Assembly: GCA_005787665.1 (NCBI GenBank)
Contig: SYAB01000185.1
Location: 1-40,624 of the forward strand
Source: Actinomycetota bacterium
GTDB lineage: Bacteria > Actinomycetota > Actinomycetes > Mycobacteriales > Mycobacteriaceae
Length of the DNA stretch: 40,624 nucleotides
Reading direction: 5' to 3'
This document shows, piece after piece, positions 28,374 to 36,446 of the stretch. Below the pieces are notes generated by a model, which did not search any database, was not told the DNA's origin, and saw only the letters and a program-made list of their open reading frames with translations. A program made the position numbers and the translations under genes. How positions within the stretch are numbered: the first letter of the stretch is position 1; each line of letters begins with the position of its first letter.

Positions 28374-28551
28374 AACCCCAGGCTAACGGCCACCCGCCGC
28401 AGGTAGCAAGACCACTTGGGCCGTGTCTCGGATCCCAGCCCTGAAACCACCTAGAACGCGCTGCTCACCGCGAATCCCCCGCCGAAACCCGCCCAACATG
28501 TCGGTGCCGACCGCGACAATGGAAACCAAGAGCCCGGGGAAGGAAATCGCA

Positions 28552-29028
28552 ATGGCCACCAACGCACCAACTAATCCGTTCACCCTGCCGTGCGTTGACG
28601 AGCAGACCTACACCGCCGACGCCACCGGCGGGACGTACCGCATCACCCTGATCCGCCCCGGCTGGGACGGCGAGGGCGAGGACCGCACCTGGCGCAACAC
28701 CCAGTTCGCCGTCACCCACATCAACTCCGGTACCCCGGTCGCCACCACCGACCAGATCTACCAGGCGGCCCGGGCCGCCGAGGACTTCGCCCGCACCGCC
28801 GAAGCCGCCGTCGGCTACACCATCGACCGCATCCCCACCGACGACCTGGCCATCGGCGACACCATCGTCTACCCGGCATGGCAGAACGGCACCGTCGTCG
28901 ACCGGCTCGAAACCATCACCGGCTTCGACGAGTCCTACCCGCAGACCCGCGGCGTGTACTTCGGCCCCCGATCCAGCGGCCTGCTCTCACGCACCGGCAC
29001 CGCCCGCAAGGTGGCCGCCACCAGGTGA
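28552..29028 (+). CDS. Hypothetical protein coupled to the TnpB-like gene
   Basis: GAAGGAAA seven bases before ATG 28552. The 158-aa protein is beta-rich (YTADATGGTYRITLIRPGWDGEGEDRTWRNTQFAVTHI), with a helix (TTDQIYQAARAAEDFARTAEAAV) and a C-terminal SH3-like part (IGDTIVYPAWQNGTVVDRLETITGF). Not recognised. The stop TGA overlaps the GTG start of the TnpB-like gene, so both are made from one mRNA. Such tight coupling to a cargo-type gene is not usual for an insertion sequence. Confidence 0.75.
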   Translation: MATNAPTNPFTLPCVDEQTYTADATGGTYRITLIRPGWDGEGEDRTWRNTQFAVTHINSGTPVATTDQIYQAARAAEDFARTAEAAVGYTIDRIPTDDLAIGDTIVYPAWQNGTVVDRLETITGFDESYPQTRGVYFGPRSSGLLSRTGTARKVAATR

Positions 29029-30671
29029 GCGCGCTGCGCACCATCACCGCTCCGGTGGTCGCCGCCGGGCCAACCGGGTGCCGTTTCCGGACCCGGTTAC
29101 ATCTATCTGATGCCGAAGCCGCCGCGTTGGTGGAGATCGGTGAGTTCCTCGGCGGTTGCTACCGGCGCGAGCTGGCGGGTCGTGTCCGCTTGGGTCGGAT
29201 GGACCGAGACGGGCATAAGGCGTGGCGTGCGACGCGCAAGCAGGCGTTGACGTCGGTGTCGTCGTCGCGGTGGGCGGGGGCGATCACCCGCGCGGTGGAA
29301 GACCAGTACCAGTTGGGAATGCGCGGCCTAGCCGCTCACGTCGCCGATCTGCATTCCGCGGTGGAGGTCCTTGAGAAGCGCTGCTCCCTGCGCCCGGGGG
29401 AGATCGCTGATGATGCCGGCGACTCCCGCCGCGGGAAACGCCGCCGCGGATACGCCACCGCGTCCGAGCGGTTCGCCAAGACCCGCCGACTGGCGATCCT
29501 GCAGCAGCGCCTGGCCGTAGCGGAAGCCGAACTCGCCGCGGGCCGTCCGTCGATCACGGTGGGTGGGAAACGGTTGTGGCGCAACCGCACCAACCTGGCC
29601 GCGACAGGGACGAACGAGCAGCAGTGGCGCGATCGGTGGAATGCCGCGCGCAGGTTTCTGACCGCCGACGGCGAGACTGGAAAAGCTGGCGGTAACGAGA
29701 CCATCCGCGTCGACGGCCAGGGGCGGTTACAGATCAAAGTTCCCGCCGCGCTGGCCCAGAAGTTCGGCGGGCACCTCCAATTCGCCTCCCCGGTCGGGTT
29801 CACTCACGGTGGACCTGAGTGGGCGGCGCGGGTCGATCAGCGCAAAGCAGTGCGCTACGACATCGTTTTCGATCCGCAGCGGGGCCGCTGGTACCTGGAT
29901 GCATCCTGGGCGATCACCCCGGAACCGTCCCCCGCACTTGAGGAGCTTCGTGGCGGGCGAGTTCTCGGTGTCGACCTCAACGCCGATCAGCTCGCCGCGT
30001 GCGTGCTGGATGCGTCGGGAAACCCTGTCGGTGAACCGGTCACGATCCCCCTCCACGTCAAGAAGTTGCGAGCCTCCCGTCGCGATGGACATCTCCGCAC
30101 CGCGATCACCGAACTGCTGAATGTCGCGGAACGCAACGATTGCGGCGCGGTCGCGGTGGAGAACCTCAACTTCGCCGATTCCCGTGCCACGGGGCGGGAG
30201 ACCATGGGGCGTGGTGGTCGGGGCAAGAAGTTTCGGCGCGCCGTGGCCGGCATCCCCACCGCCAAGTTCCGTGATCGTTTGACCGCGATGGCAACCCGCC
30301 GCGGTATTCCGATCATCGGTGTCGATCCCGCTTACACGAGTAAGTGGGGCGATCAGCATTGGCGCAAGCCGTTGCAGCAGCAGACTTCCGGAGAGGTCAC
30401 CCGCCATCACGGTGCGGCGGCCGCTATCGGTAGACGTGGTCTCGGTAAGCCGATCAGGCGTCGGCCGGCAGGACCCCGTACCCAACAGAGGATGGGTGTG
30501 GGCACTCCACCGGCCAGGCCTGTGAGGCTTCCGAGATCGCAGGGAGTTCGGAAAGCCCCGATCCACCGCCGCGCCCACGAGGCATGTCGGTCCACCGGGC
30601 AGCGCCGATCTCCGGCGGCCAAGACCGTTCGGGCCGCAACCGAGCAGCACCCACTTCTGCTCAGTGAGTAG
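29025..30671 (+). CDS. TnpB-like RuvC protein with altered active site
   Basis: The 548-aa protein has an OrfB/TnpB-type RuvC domain: VLGVDLN (D317), VAVENLNF (E379) and GVDPAYTS (434), followed by TRHHGAAAAIGRRGLG. The third catalytic Asp, normally in this last motif, is replaced by His461/His462. The zinc finger usually found between RuvC-II and III (paired CxxC) is absent. The 300-aa N-terminal half includes basic and helical RNA-binding-type regions. GTG 29025 overlaps the upstream stop. Relatives include IS605-type nucleases and miniature Cas12 proteins; no TnpA, CRISPR array or clear element ends were seen. It may be a retained, possibly non-cleaving, RNA-guided protein. Confidence 0.8.
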   Translation: MSALRTITAPVVAAGPTGCRFRTRLHLSDAEAAALVEIGEFLGGCYRRELAGRVRLGRMDRDGHKAWRATRKQALTSVSSSRWAGAITRAVEDQYQLGMRGLAAHVADLHSAVEVLEKRCSLRPGEIADDAGDSRRGKRRRGYATASERFAKTRRLAILQQRLAVAEAELAAGRPSITVGGKRLWRNRTNLAATGTNEQQWRDRWNAARRFLTADGETGKAGGNETIRVDGQGRLQIKVPAALAQKFGGHLQFASPVGFTHGGPEWAARVDQRKAVRYDIVFDPQRGRWYLDASWAITPEPSPALEELRGGRVLGVDLNADQLAACVLDASGNPVGEPVTIPLHVKKLRASRRDGHLRTAITELLNVAERNDCGAVAVENLNFADSRATGRETMGRGGRGKKFRRAVAGIPTAKFRDRLTAMATRRGIPIIGVDPAYTSKWGDQHWRKPLQQQTSGEVTRHHGAAAAIGRRGLGKPIRRRPAGPRTQQRMGVGTPPARPVRLPRSQGVRKAPIHRRAHEACRSTGQRRSPAAKTVRAATEQHPLLLSE

Positions 30672-30990
30672 GAACGGTGCCTGCCCCGTATGTTGACGGT
30701 TTCCCGCGCGAGCGCAGCGAGTAGGTCGGTGTTCGCGGCCCGGTTGAGGCGCTGCTCGCCAAATCGTGGCGCGCCCACGAGGCCGCGCCGGCCTGGGCGC
30801 GGCGGCACAGCCCGCACGCCGGGCGAAGCCGCCCCCCCGGGCCTGAGTGACCTCGATGGAGCGGTGCGCGTGAACTCACGGCGCAGAGCGGCCGGGCCCG
30901 GCGGGTCTTTCGGCCAGCGGAGGCGCGTGCAGGAGCAGCCAGCGACGAGCGCCACATCTGCCCGCTGCAGCTCGGTCCGGAAGGACCGGT
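30672..30990. other. Gene-free region after the TnpB-like gene
   Basis: No gene is supported. It contains the hairpins GCCGCGCC-GGCCTG-GGCGCGGC (30782-30803) and CGGTCC-GGAA-GGACCG (30973-30988), and the palindrome CCGGGCCCGG near 30895. TnpB guide RNAs lie at and beyond the 3' end of tnpB, so this is the first place to look for one. The last hairpin may simply terminate the minus-strand gene ending at 30991. Confidence 0.4.
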
Positions 30991-31194
30991 CTAGAGCTTT
31001 GGTGTGAACCGAAATGTGGGCACCTTGGCGTCGAGAACAGCGCTCCACCAGCCCGCCACGGGATCGCCGTTTCTGCGCATCACCTTGGCGGATTCGAGCA
31101 TCGCGTCGCGATCTGCGGGCAACTCTGCGATGCGGCCCTCGTCGTCGTAGAGCACCCAGCCTGAATTGCCCTTGCTCAGCATGTAGATCACCAT
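30991..31194 (-). CDS. Small hypothetical protein, 67 aa
   Basis: The product (SGWVLYDDEGRIAELPADRDAMLESAKVMRRNGDPVAGWWSAVLDAKVPTFRF) looks like a compact alpha/beta domain. ATG 31194, GTG 31191 or ATG 31182 may be the start; none has a strong ribosome site. It is convergent with the TnpB-like gene and divergent from the conjugation module. Family unknown. Confidence 0.55.
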   Translation of the reverse strand: MVIYMLSKGNSGWVLYDDEGRIAELPADRDAMLESAKVMRRNGDPVAGWWSAVLDAKVPTFRFTPKL

Positions 31195-31318
31195 CGCTGG
31201 AACGTATCGGAGGCGGCCGACACCAGCGTGGCGAGCGCGCTAGGACCGGCCGCGGCCGGGCCATCACGCCGTGACAGGTGGTCTGGAGAACTGTCGCCAT
31301 GGCTGCGACGATTTCGGT

Positions 31319-32506
31319 ATGAGTGATGCACTCGACATGATTTTGGCCGATCCGCAATTGCGGGAATGGCCGCACCGCGGACCGTCTCCTCTTTCTGAAT
31401 CGGACGCCACAGAATTCCCTCCCGCGCCTATTAGTGCACCGCGCACCGATAACACGACGGCACCGGCCGCACCTCCGCCCGCACCGCCTCCGGAAACACC
31501 ACCCGCGGCTGTTATCGCTCCACCCGCGCACCCCAACCCCACCGCGGCCGCACCCGACAAGCCCCTGCTCACCGCCGCCGCGGCGGTGGCCGCGCCGCCC
31601 CGCGGCGCGCCGACCGCGCAGGACCGCGATGACATCTATGACCCGCCGCGCGATAACAGTGCCGCGGACGCGGAGGAAAACACCGACAACGTCGACGATG
31701 GGGCCGCACCGAATTCAGGTTCCGCCCCGCTGGCATTTGATGAAATAACCCGTCCGCGCCGGCATTTACGAGACGCATTCACCCGGCCCACCGAATGGGT
31801 GAAAGAGAATTGGCGCCGGCCCCAGGTGATCGGGTCGGCCGCGGCCGCGGTGGTCGCCGCGGTGACCATTACCGTGTGGGCCGCCGCCTCATCGGAGCCC
31901 GCCCCGCAGCCCACCGCCACCCTGACCGCGCCCTCCGCCGCGGCCGCCGCTCCCCCGGCCAGCACCCCGATCACCGACGGGCCGATCCCGGTCAAGTCCG
32001 CCTCGGCGCGCTGCCCGGCCCCAAGCTCGGATCCGATGGGGGCGGTGCGCCCGGACTCGACCCAGCCGTGGATCTGTGTGCGCGCCTGGGGCATCGACGG
32101 GCAGGTCCTCACCTTGACCCTCGATGGGCCGTATGTGATCACCGCGGTGCGGATCATGCCGGGAGTCAATGCCGAGTTAGATGGTCAGGATCAGTGGTTG
32201 CGGTATCGCACCTTGACGCGGGTCGCGTGGAGTTTCAACGACGCCGGGCGCACCAAGATTGTGCAGTCCACCGATAACCGGCGCGAGCTGCTCACCGAAA
32301 CGGTGGCGCCGGCGGACTGCGCGTCGGCCGGCTGCTCGGTGGTGGCCTCACAGGTGGCGTTAACGGTGGAGAAGACCACCGCCCCCGCCGCGGCCCCCAC
32401 CGCCACCGGGTTGGGCATCAGCCCGGCCGGCGGTGGAATCGGCACGGATGGCGCCACCGCGTTCGGGGTGTCGCGCATCGAGATCATCGGCCACCGCGCC
32501 GGCTGA
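31319..32506 (+). CDS. Single-pass membrane protein of the transfer region
   Basis: The 395-aa protein has a Pro/Ala-rich cytoplasmic part (1-165), one membrane segment near 169-190 (VIGSAAAAVVAAVTITVWAAA) and an exposed C-terminal domain (PWICVRAWGIDGQVLTLTLDGPYVITAVRIMPGVNAELDGQDQWLRYRTLTRVAWSFND), which resembles discoidin/galactose-binding-like folds. ATG 31319 lacks a good Shine-Dalgarno, so the start is uncertain. Similar proteins precede the VirB8/TcpC-type genes in actinobacterial conjugative elements. It may bind the cell wall or a partner cell; that is inference. Confidence 0.7.
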   Translation: MSDALDMILADPQLREWPHRGPSPLSESDATEFPPAPISAPRTDNTTAPAAPPPAPPPETPPAAVIAPPAHPNPTAAAPDKPLLTAAAAVAAPPRGAPTAQDRDDIYDPPRDNSAADAEENTDNVDDGAAPNSGSAPLAFDEITRPRRHLRDAFTRPTEWVKENWRRPQVIGSAAAAVVAAVTITVWAAASSEPAPQPTATLTAPSAAAAAPPASTPITDGPIPVKSASARCPAPSSDPMGAVRPDSTQPWICVRAWGIDGQVLTLTLDGPYVITAVRIMPGVNAELDGQDQWLRYRTLTRVAWSFNDAGRTKIVQSTDNRRELLTETVAPADCASAGCSVVASQVALTVEKTTAPAAAPTATGLGISPAGGGIGTDGATAFGVSRIEIIGHRAG

Positions 32507-32652
32507 AAATCACTTTCCCGTCACCGCCCCCGCACTCCGTGCGGGGTGTGGACAGCTGTTATTCGCGGTTAGCGTCGCTGCTTAACGCCTATGACCGCCG
32601 TGTTCACCACGTGATGGAAACGGTTGCGCAGTAGTCGTATTGGCTGCTGGTG

Positions 32653-32721
32653 GCTAGCAGGGCTTGCTGAGCTAGCTGTTCTTGCCGTGCTTGCATGGCT
32701 TTCACACCTAGCCCTGCTAGC
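32653..32721. repeat. Inverted repeat GCTAGCAGGGCT
   Basis: Perfect 12-base arms separated by 45 bases; the interval contains GAGCTAGCTG and is less GC-rich than the surroundings. Confidence 0.75.
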
Positions 32722-32744
32722 ACTTATAGCCAAGCCGGTGACGA

Positions 32745-32772
32745 CGAGCCGCGCCCTCTGGGGCGCGGCTCG
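32745..32772. terminator. Strong hairpin CGAGCCGCGCCC/GGGCGCGGCTCG
   Basis: A perfect 12-base stem with a TCTG loop. It may terminate the 31319-32506 transcript; no T-run follows. Confidence 0.55.
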
Positions 32773-32929
32773 ACACTAACAGCGGGGAAGGGTAAATCCG
32801 GCCTAGCCCACCAGGCGTGTCGGAAAATCAAAATCGCCACCAAGTCCGGACGCCGGCGGCGCGGCGGGTGCACCACCAAGTCCGACGGAGCAGAATCAAC
32901 TCCGACGAAGCGGCAGCGAGGAGCCCGAC

Positions 32930-32965
32930 ATGAACACGACCGAGAATGATCCGAGTTATGCCTGA
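32930..32965 (+). CDS. Leader mini-ORF MNTTENDPSYA
   Basis: AGGAG six bases upstream of ATG 32930 opens an 11-codon frame ending at TGA 32963-32965. The ATG of the following gene (32958) lies inside it, so translation of the leader probably delivers ribosomes to that start, which has no site of its own. Confidence 0.5.
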   Translation: MNTTENDPSYA

Positions 32966-33566
32966 TATCCAAAAGGCGCCCGGTCGGGGGCGATCACCGC
33001 AGTGGCTGCGGACGCTAGCCGCCGGGCTGGTCGCCAAACTCGAGACTCGCGGCATGACACTGACCCTCGCGGCCGCCGAAGACGTCCTGGCCGACCGTGT
33101 GAGGGCCGTCGCTGCAACTCTTCAAATCACTGAGCGCACCGCTCGTACTTATGTCGATGAGGATGCGCTCGAGGGGTTGGCCGACACTCTGGTGGAATCT
33201 TTCACCGCCGAGGAGCCCGGCGCGGATCTCCTCAAGCTGCCTCGTGACGCCGGGCTGCGGTTGTCTGGCATCGGCCGGCTCGTCGCCGCCCTGGCCCAGT
33301 GCGCCCACTTCTTCGCAAGTTATGTCGATGACGAGGATCTGGGCCGCAGTCGCGCGACGGAGACAGTGGAACTGATCTCAACACTCGGTCTGATACAGGC
33401 CAGCCATCAGGCCGGAGACGTCGTCTTTGCGCCGCGGGCCCTCTTCATCAGAATTTCTCGCATCCTTGACGGTGTCGCTGACCTCACCGCCGATGCTGCC
33501 CTCAGCCTTGCTCTACGTGAGGACGCCTTGATCGCGAGGGCGGGATCCAAGACCCATCGCTTCTAG
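32958..33566 (+). CDS. Hypothetical DNA-binding-like protein, 202 aa
   Basis: ATG 32958 is favoured through coupling to the 11-codon leader; ATG 32946 is an alternative. The protein is helical. Residues about 40-65 (AEDVLADRVRAVAATLQITERTARTYVDEDAL) may form a helix-turn-helix. The C-terminal half (VELISTLGLIQASHQAGDVVFAPRALFIRISRILDGVADLTADAALSLALREDAL) has no motif I recognise. It lies between the conjugation genes and may regulate them. Confidence 0.65.
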   Translation: MPDIQKAPGRGRSPQWLRTLAAGLVAKLETRGMTLTLAAAEDVLADRVRAVAATLQITERTARTYVDEDALEGLADTLVESFTAEEPGADLLKLPRDAGLRLSGIGRLVAALAQCAHFFASYVDDEDLGRSRATETVELISTLGLIQASHQAGDVVFAPRALFIRISRILDGVADLTADAALSLALREDALIARAGSKTHRF

Positions 33567-33905
33567 TCGCCGCCACCTCCACAGAGGGCTTCGGCTTGTG
33601 TGACGTCGGCGGCAGGGCTTGGCTCACCGCCGCGCGCGCCTATGTAGAAGCTGGTCTCGATCACTACGGTGCCGCTGACCTCACCGCCTATTGGGGTGCA
33701 GCAGTCCAGATGAGTCGTCCGGGCCCGGTAGAGTCAGTGGTGCGTCGTCGCGGCGGCGCGGCTCTCGGCATCAGGTCGGCGCCCACATCGCCACCGTCTA
33801 ATCGAGACAAGACCCATCGGGTTTCCGCGGCGAGTGCCCCGGTTCAAATGCCGGCCAGACGCAGGTGTGGGATGCGCAGGGCCGCTTTTGAAAGGGAATT
33901 CTCCT
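33567..33905. other. Gene-free region before the FtsK-like gene
   Basis: No supported gene. A plus-strand frame starting near 33596 reads YVEAGLDHYGAADLTAYWGAAVQ but then becomes low-complexity, and it has no ribosome site; it could be a decayed gene. CCGG-TTCAAATG-CCGG at 33838-33853 forms a small hairpin. The promoter for 33906 should lie here. Confidence 0.35.
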
Positions 33906-34667
33906 ATGAGCACTGACGGCCAGGACCACGCACGCAAAGATGCCGCCAGGAAGCGGCAGAAAGTTACCGGCGAGTCCTACATGCGGGCCCGCCGCGAGGT
34001 GATGCGGCGCCGGCCGCTCTCCTTCACCGTGGGAGTCGATAACGCTGGCAGGCCCCTGCGGGTCAACCTCGAGCAGCCTTCCGCAGGTGGTAGCGGGCCG
34101 CACTGCATCATCGCCGGGAATGGTAGTTGCGGCAAAACCACTCTGGCCCAAAAAATTGGCCGCCAGTTCGCCGCCCAGCAGGACGTCGAGGTCATCGTCT
34201 ACGCCAGCGAGGAGCTGCGCGAGTCCTACGGCGAGGGGATTACATTCCTGGCCCACTCTTCCGGTGACCGCGACCGCGCCGCCCTGACGACGGCCCTCAA
34301 CGATCTGCTCACCTCGCGGGAGGGCTGGCTTAAACAGGCCCAAGTCCCAGATATCGAGGCCGCCCGCGCACAGGGCCATCGAATCCGGGATGCCGTGGTG
34401 ATCCTCGACGACGAACAGCTGTGGAACGTCCCCGAAAGCGACCTTGCGGTCCAGCGGCTGGTCCGGCTCGGCCGGTCGTTGGGCATCCATGTGATCACGC
34501 TGCTCAAAAGCCCAGTCCCTAACCCCGTCACGGAAAGCATCAGGGCGAACTCGTCGACGGTGCTGACCCTGGCCGGTGGTGTCGGCGTCGGGACGATAGG
34601 CACCGGCGTCGCCGAGTTCCTCACCGGGCCCGCCGCGGTCGCCTTCTCATTCGACCCGCCGCGCTAA
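33906..34667 (+). CDS. FtsK/SpoIIIE-like ATPase with KATG-SY tag, 253 aa
   Basis: AAAGGGA eight bases before ATG 33906. Residues 15-32 (RKRQKVTGESYMRARREV) match the tag of the 260-aa protein at 3225-4007. A single P-loop ATPase domain follows: Walker A GNGSCGKTT (71-79) and Walker B AVVILDD (163-169). The LRVNLEQP lead-in and the C-terminal LVRLGRSLGIHVI resemble FtsK/EccC-type motors, but there is no membrane anchor, so it is a minimal version. It may energise DNA transfer or type VII secretion. It sits just before the type IV secretion genes. Confidence 0.8.
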   Translation: MSTDGQDHARKDAARKRQKVTGESYMRARREVMRRRPLSFTVGVDNAGRPLRVNLEQPSAGGSGPHCIIAGNGSCGKTTLAQKIGRQFAAQQDVEVIVYASEELRESYGEGITFLAHSSGDRDRAALTTALNDLLTSREGWLKQAQVPDIEAARAQGHRIRDAVVILDDEQLWNVPESDLAVQRLVRLGRSLGIHVITLLKSPVPNPVTESIRANSSTVLTLAGGVGVGTIGTGVAEFLTGPAAVAFSFDPPR

Positions 34668-34746
34668 GCCTTGCCGACGTCGGCGACGCCTTGGCTAAGG
34701 CCATGTCCGCGGCCGTCGCCGCCGCACCGCCCGGTAACTGTTATCG

Positions 34747-35751
34747 GTGCAGGCCAACCCAAGTCCTCTGGAAAACGTCGCTAATAGCGCTTCTACTTTT
34801 GCTGTGAGCTTTCGACCGACTCCGGTATCGCGGGTGCGCCATCAGTGGGCGCGCCGCCAACCCCACCTGCGGACCGTGCAGCGCGCCGCCACGGTGGTGT
34901 GTTTAGCGTTGGGTGCGTTCGCCGGTATCAACACTGTGCTGTCGGGGTGCGGCGCCGATTCGGCGGTCAGCGCCGAGCAGGTGTCGGCGACGGTCAACCG
35001 CGCCGCCGCCGTTGACGGGTTCGCTGATGCGTTCCTCAATGTGTATCTGTCCGGTGCGGGTGCCCAGGCGTTGGCGGCGTACACCAGCGTGCCTATCGAC
35101 GCGTCTCCGGTTCCGGTCACCGTCATCAGGTCCGCGCCGTGGTCGGTGGTGCGGACCGACTCCGGGTTCGCCAACATCGACTCCTGGAGTGTGGTGGTCG
35201 GGGTGTTCGTCAAACCGGTGGGTCGAGTCCCGCAGATCCGCCACTATCAGGTCCCGGTCGTGGTGATCAACGGTGCGTTGCGGGCGGTGACCGCGCCGGC
35301 GTTGATCAACGGCCCCGGCCCTGGTTTCGATCCGGAACTGGCTTACCCGCACCAGCTCGGCGCCGGCAATGACCTGTATGCGACGGTGGACGGTTTCTTG
35401 TCGGCGTGGCTGGCCGGCGGCGGAGATCTGCAGCGCTACAGCGCCGCCGCGGACATCCGCCCGTTCCCGTCGGCTCCGTTCAGCCGGGTGGAGCTGGGAT
35501 CGGTGGGCGCCGACGCGGCGATCCCCGCCGTTCCCGCCGACGGTTTCACCGCCCGCATTCTGGTCGGTGCCGCCGCCCAGGACTCCGACATGGCGGCGTC
35601 CTCGCTGACCTATCCGTTGACGGTGCGCTTCCAGGGCGGGACATGGTTCATCACCGGCATCGACCTCGCCCCGAAAATCGGTGCCCGCTTCACCCCGGTG
35701 GGCGCCCCTGAGACGACGTCGCCGCCGGCGGCGTTCACATCACCGCGGTAA
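34747..35751 (+). CDS. TcpC/VirB8-like conjugation membrane protein
   Basis: The 334-aa protein has a short cytoplasmic part, a membrane segment around 44-66, and two NTF2-like domains (DGFADAFLNVYLSGAGAQALAAYTSV and DLYATVDGFLSAWLAGGGDLQRYSAAADIRPF), the layout of TcpC of the pCW3 family and of VirB8. In these systems it forms a trimeric or hexameric part of the transfer channel. GTG 34747 was kept; the site upstream is weak. It opens a tight run of transfer genes to the window end. Confidence 0.82.
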   Translation: MQANPSPLENVANSASTFAVSFRPTPVSRVRHQWARRQPHLRTVQRAATVVCLALGAFAGINTVLSGCGADSAVSAEQVSATVNRAAAVDGFADAFLNVYLSGAGAQALAAYTSVPIDASPVPVTVIRSAPWSVVRTDSGFANIDSWSVVVGVFVKPVGRVPQIRHYQVPVVVINGALRAVTAPALINGPGPGFDPELAYPHQLGAGNDLYATVDGFLSAWLAGGGDLQRYSAAADIRPFPSAPFSRVELGSVGADAAIPAVPADGFTARILVGAAAQDSDMAASSLTYPLTVRFQGGTWFITGIDLAPKIGARFTPVGAPETTSPPAAFTSPR

Positions 35752-35773
35752 ACCCTCGAAAGGACACAGCAGC

Positions 35774-36028
35774 ATGGGATCGCAACTCGCGCAGGTATTG
35801 GAAAACATCACCATCTGGGGGCGTTACATCGGCGTCGCCATGGTGGGGCTGATCGCCTTGGGTCTGACGGTGGCGGCCTTCGGCCGCGGCCAGGGATCCC
35901 TGACCCGGGTGATGGTGATCGCCGGCTGTTCACTGGTCGCCGCCGCCCTGGTGTGGCAGCTGCCCGATCTGTTGAAACTGGCCACCAGCGACGCCCCCAA
36001 CATCACCGGCGTCGGCTCCCGCTACTAG
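35774..36028 (+). CDS. Small two-helix membrane protein of the T4SS
   Basis: ATG 35774 with AAAGGA ten bases upstream. The 84-aa product has two membrane segments (about 17-36 and 43-60: IGVAMVGLIALGLTVAAFG and MVIAGCSLVAAALVWQL). Position between the TcpC-like and TcpE-like genes and size fit VirB2/TcpD-type small membrane components. No signal peptide. Assignment rests on context. Confidence 0.7.
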   Translation: MGSQLAQVLENITIWGRYIGVAMVGLIALGLTVAAFGRGQGSLTRVMVIAGCSLVAAALVWQLPDLLKLATSDAPNITGVGSRY

Positions 36029-36054
36029 CCGGATCTAGCGAACCGGAGTTGGTG

Positions 36055-36444
36055 ATGGACGTTGTCGTGTACACGATGGCCCGCAAGTTCCCGCGGCTGA
36101 TCGGCAAGTTCCCCAACGGACAACCCATCCCGTTCGGGCCGTACACGTTCGTCCAGATCGGTGTCCTCATCGGCGGGCTGCTCACCACGTTCGCCGTGTT
36201 GCAGATTTTCGACACCCCGAAGCTGCCGACCGCGGTGATCGCCGCGTTCCTGATCGTGCCCGCGATGGCCGCCACCCGCCGGATCGGATTTTCCATGGCC
36301 CGCACCAGCTCCCGGCTGCTGTGGGTCAGCCGGCCGTGGATTCACCGCACCCCGATCCCCACCGGCCCGCGAACCCCACCCCCGCCGACCTCCCCCACCG
36401 CCGCCGCCACCGGGCGCACCCGAAAGATTTTCGAGGCCACCTAG
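36055..36444 (+). CDS. TcpE-like membrane protein, 129 aa
   Basis: GGAG six bases before ATG 36055. The start (VYTMARKFPRLIGKFPNGQPIPFGPYTFVQIGV) and two adjacent membrane segments at about 30-75 match the TcpE/VirB3-like family (PrgI-type) that partners VirB4. A Pro/Thr-rich tail follows (TPIPTGPRTPPPPTSPTAAAT). It directly precedes the VirB4-like gene by two bases, as in other conjugative elements. Confidence 0.75.
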   Translation: MDVVVYTMARKFPRLIGKFPNGQPIPFGPYTFVQIGVLIGGLLTTFAVLQIFDTPKLPTAVIAAFLIVPAMAATRRIGFSMARTSSRLLWVSRPWIHRTPIPTGPRTPPPPTSPTAAATGRTRKIFEAT

Positions 36445-36446
36445 CG

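Larger units (their letters stand above)
32507..32929. other. Gene-free region, candidate oriT or regulatory region
   Basis: No gene is supported. It carries a perfect 12-base inverted repeat GCTAGCAGGGCT (32653-32664) / AGCCCTGCTAGC (32710-32721), a strong stem at 32745-32772, and the direct repeat CCACCAAGTCCG (32837-32848, 32873-32884). Spaced inverted repeats followed by transfer genes are typical of oriT, but no relaxase gene is visible. Confidence 0.45.

Noticed and set aside
28552..31000. CRISPR array or IS605 element ends around the TnpB-like gene
   Set aside because: No direct repeats with regular spacing and no TnpA or terminal subterminal hairpin pair were seen on either side.
32695..32949. 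Plus-strand frame of 84 aa in the repeat region
   Set aside because: It translates the inverted repeat and hairpin, lacks a start site and overlaps the leader mini-ORF.
33835..33855. Sequence GGTTCAAATGCCGG resembling a tRNA T-arm or attachment site
   Set aside because: The T-stem does not pair correctly at positions 53-61 and no anticodon or acceptor stem could be found upstream.
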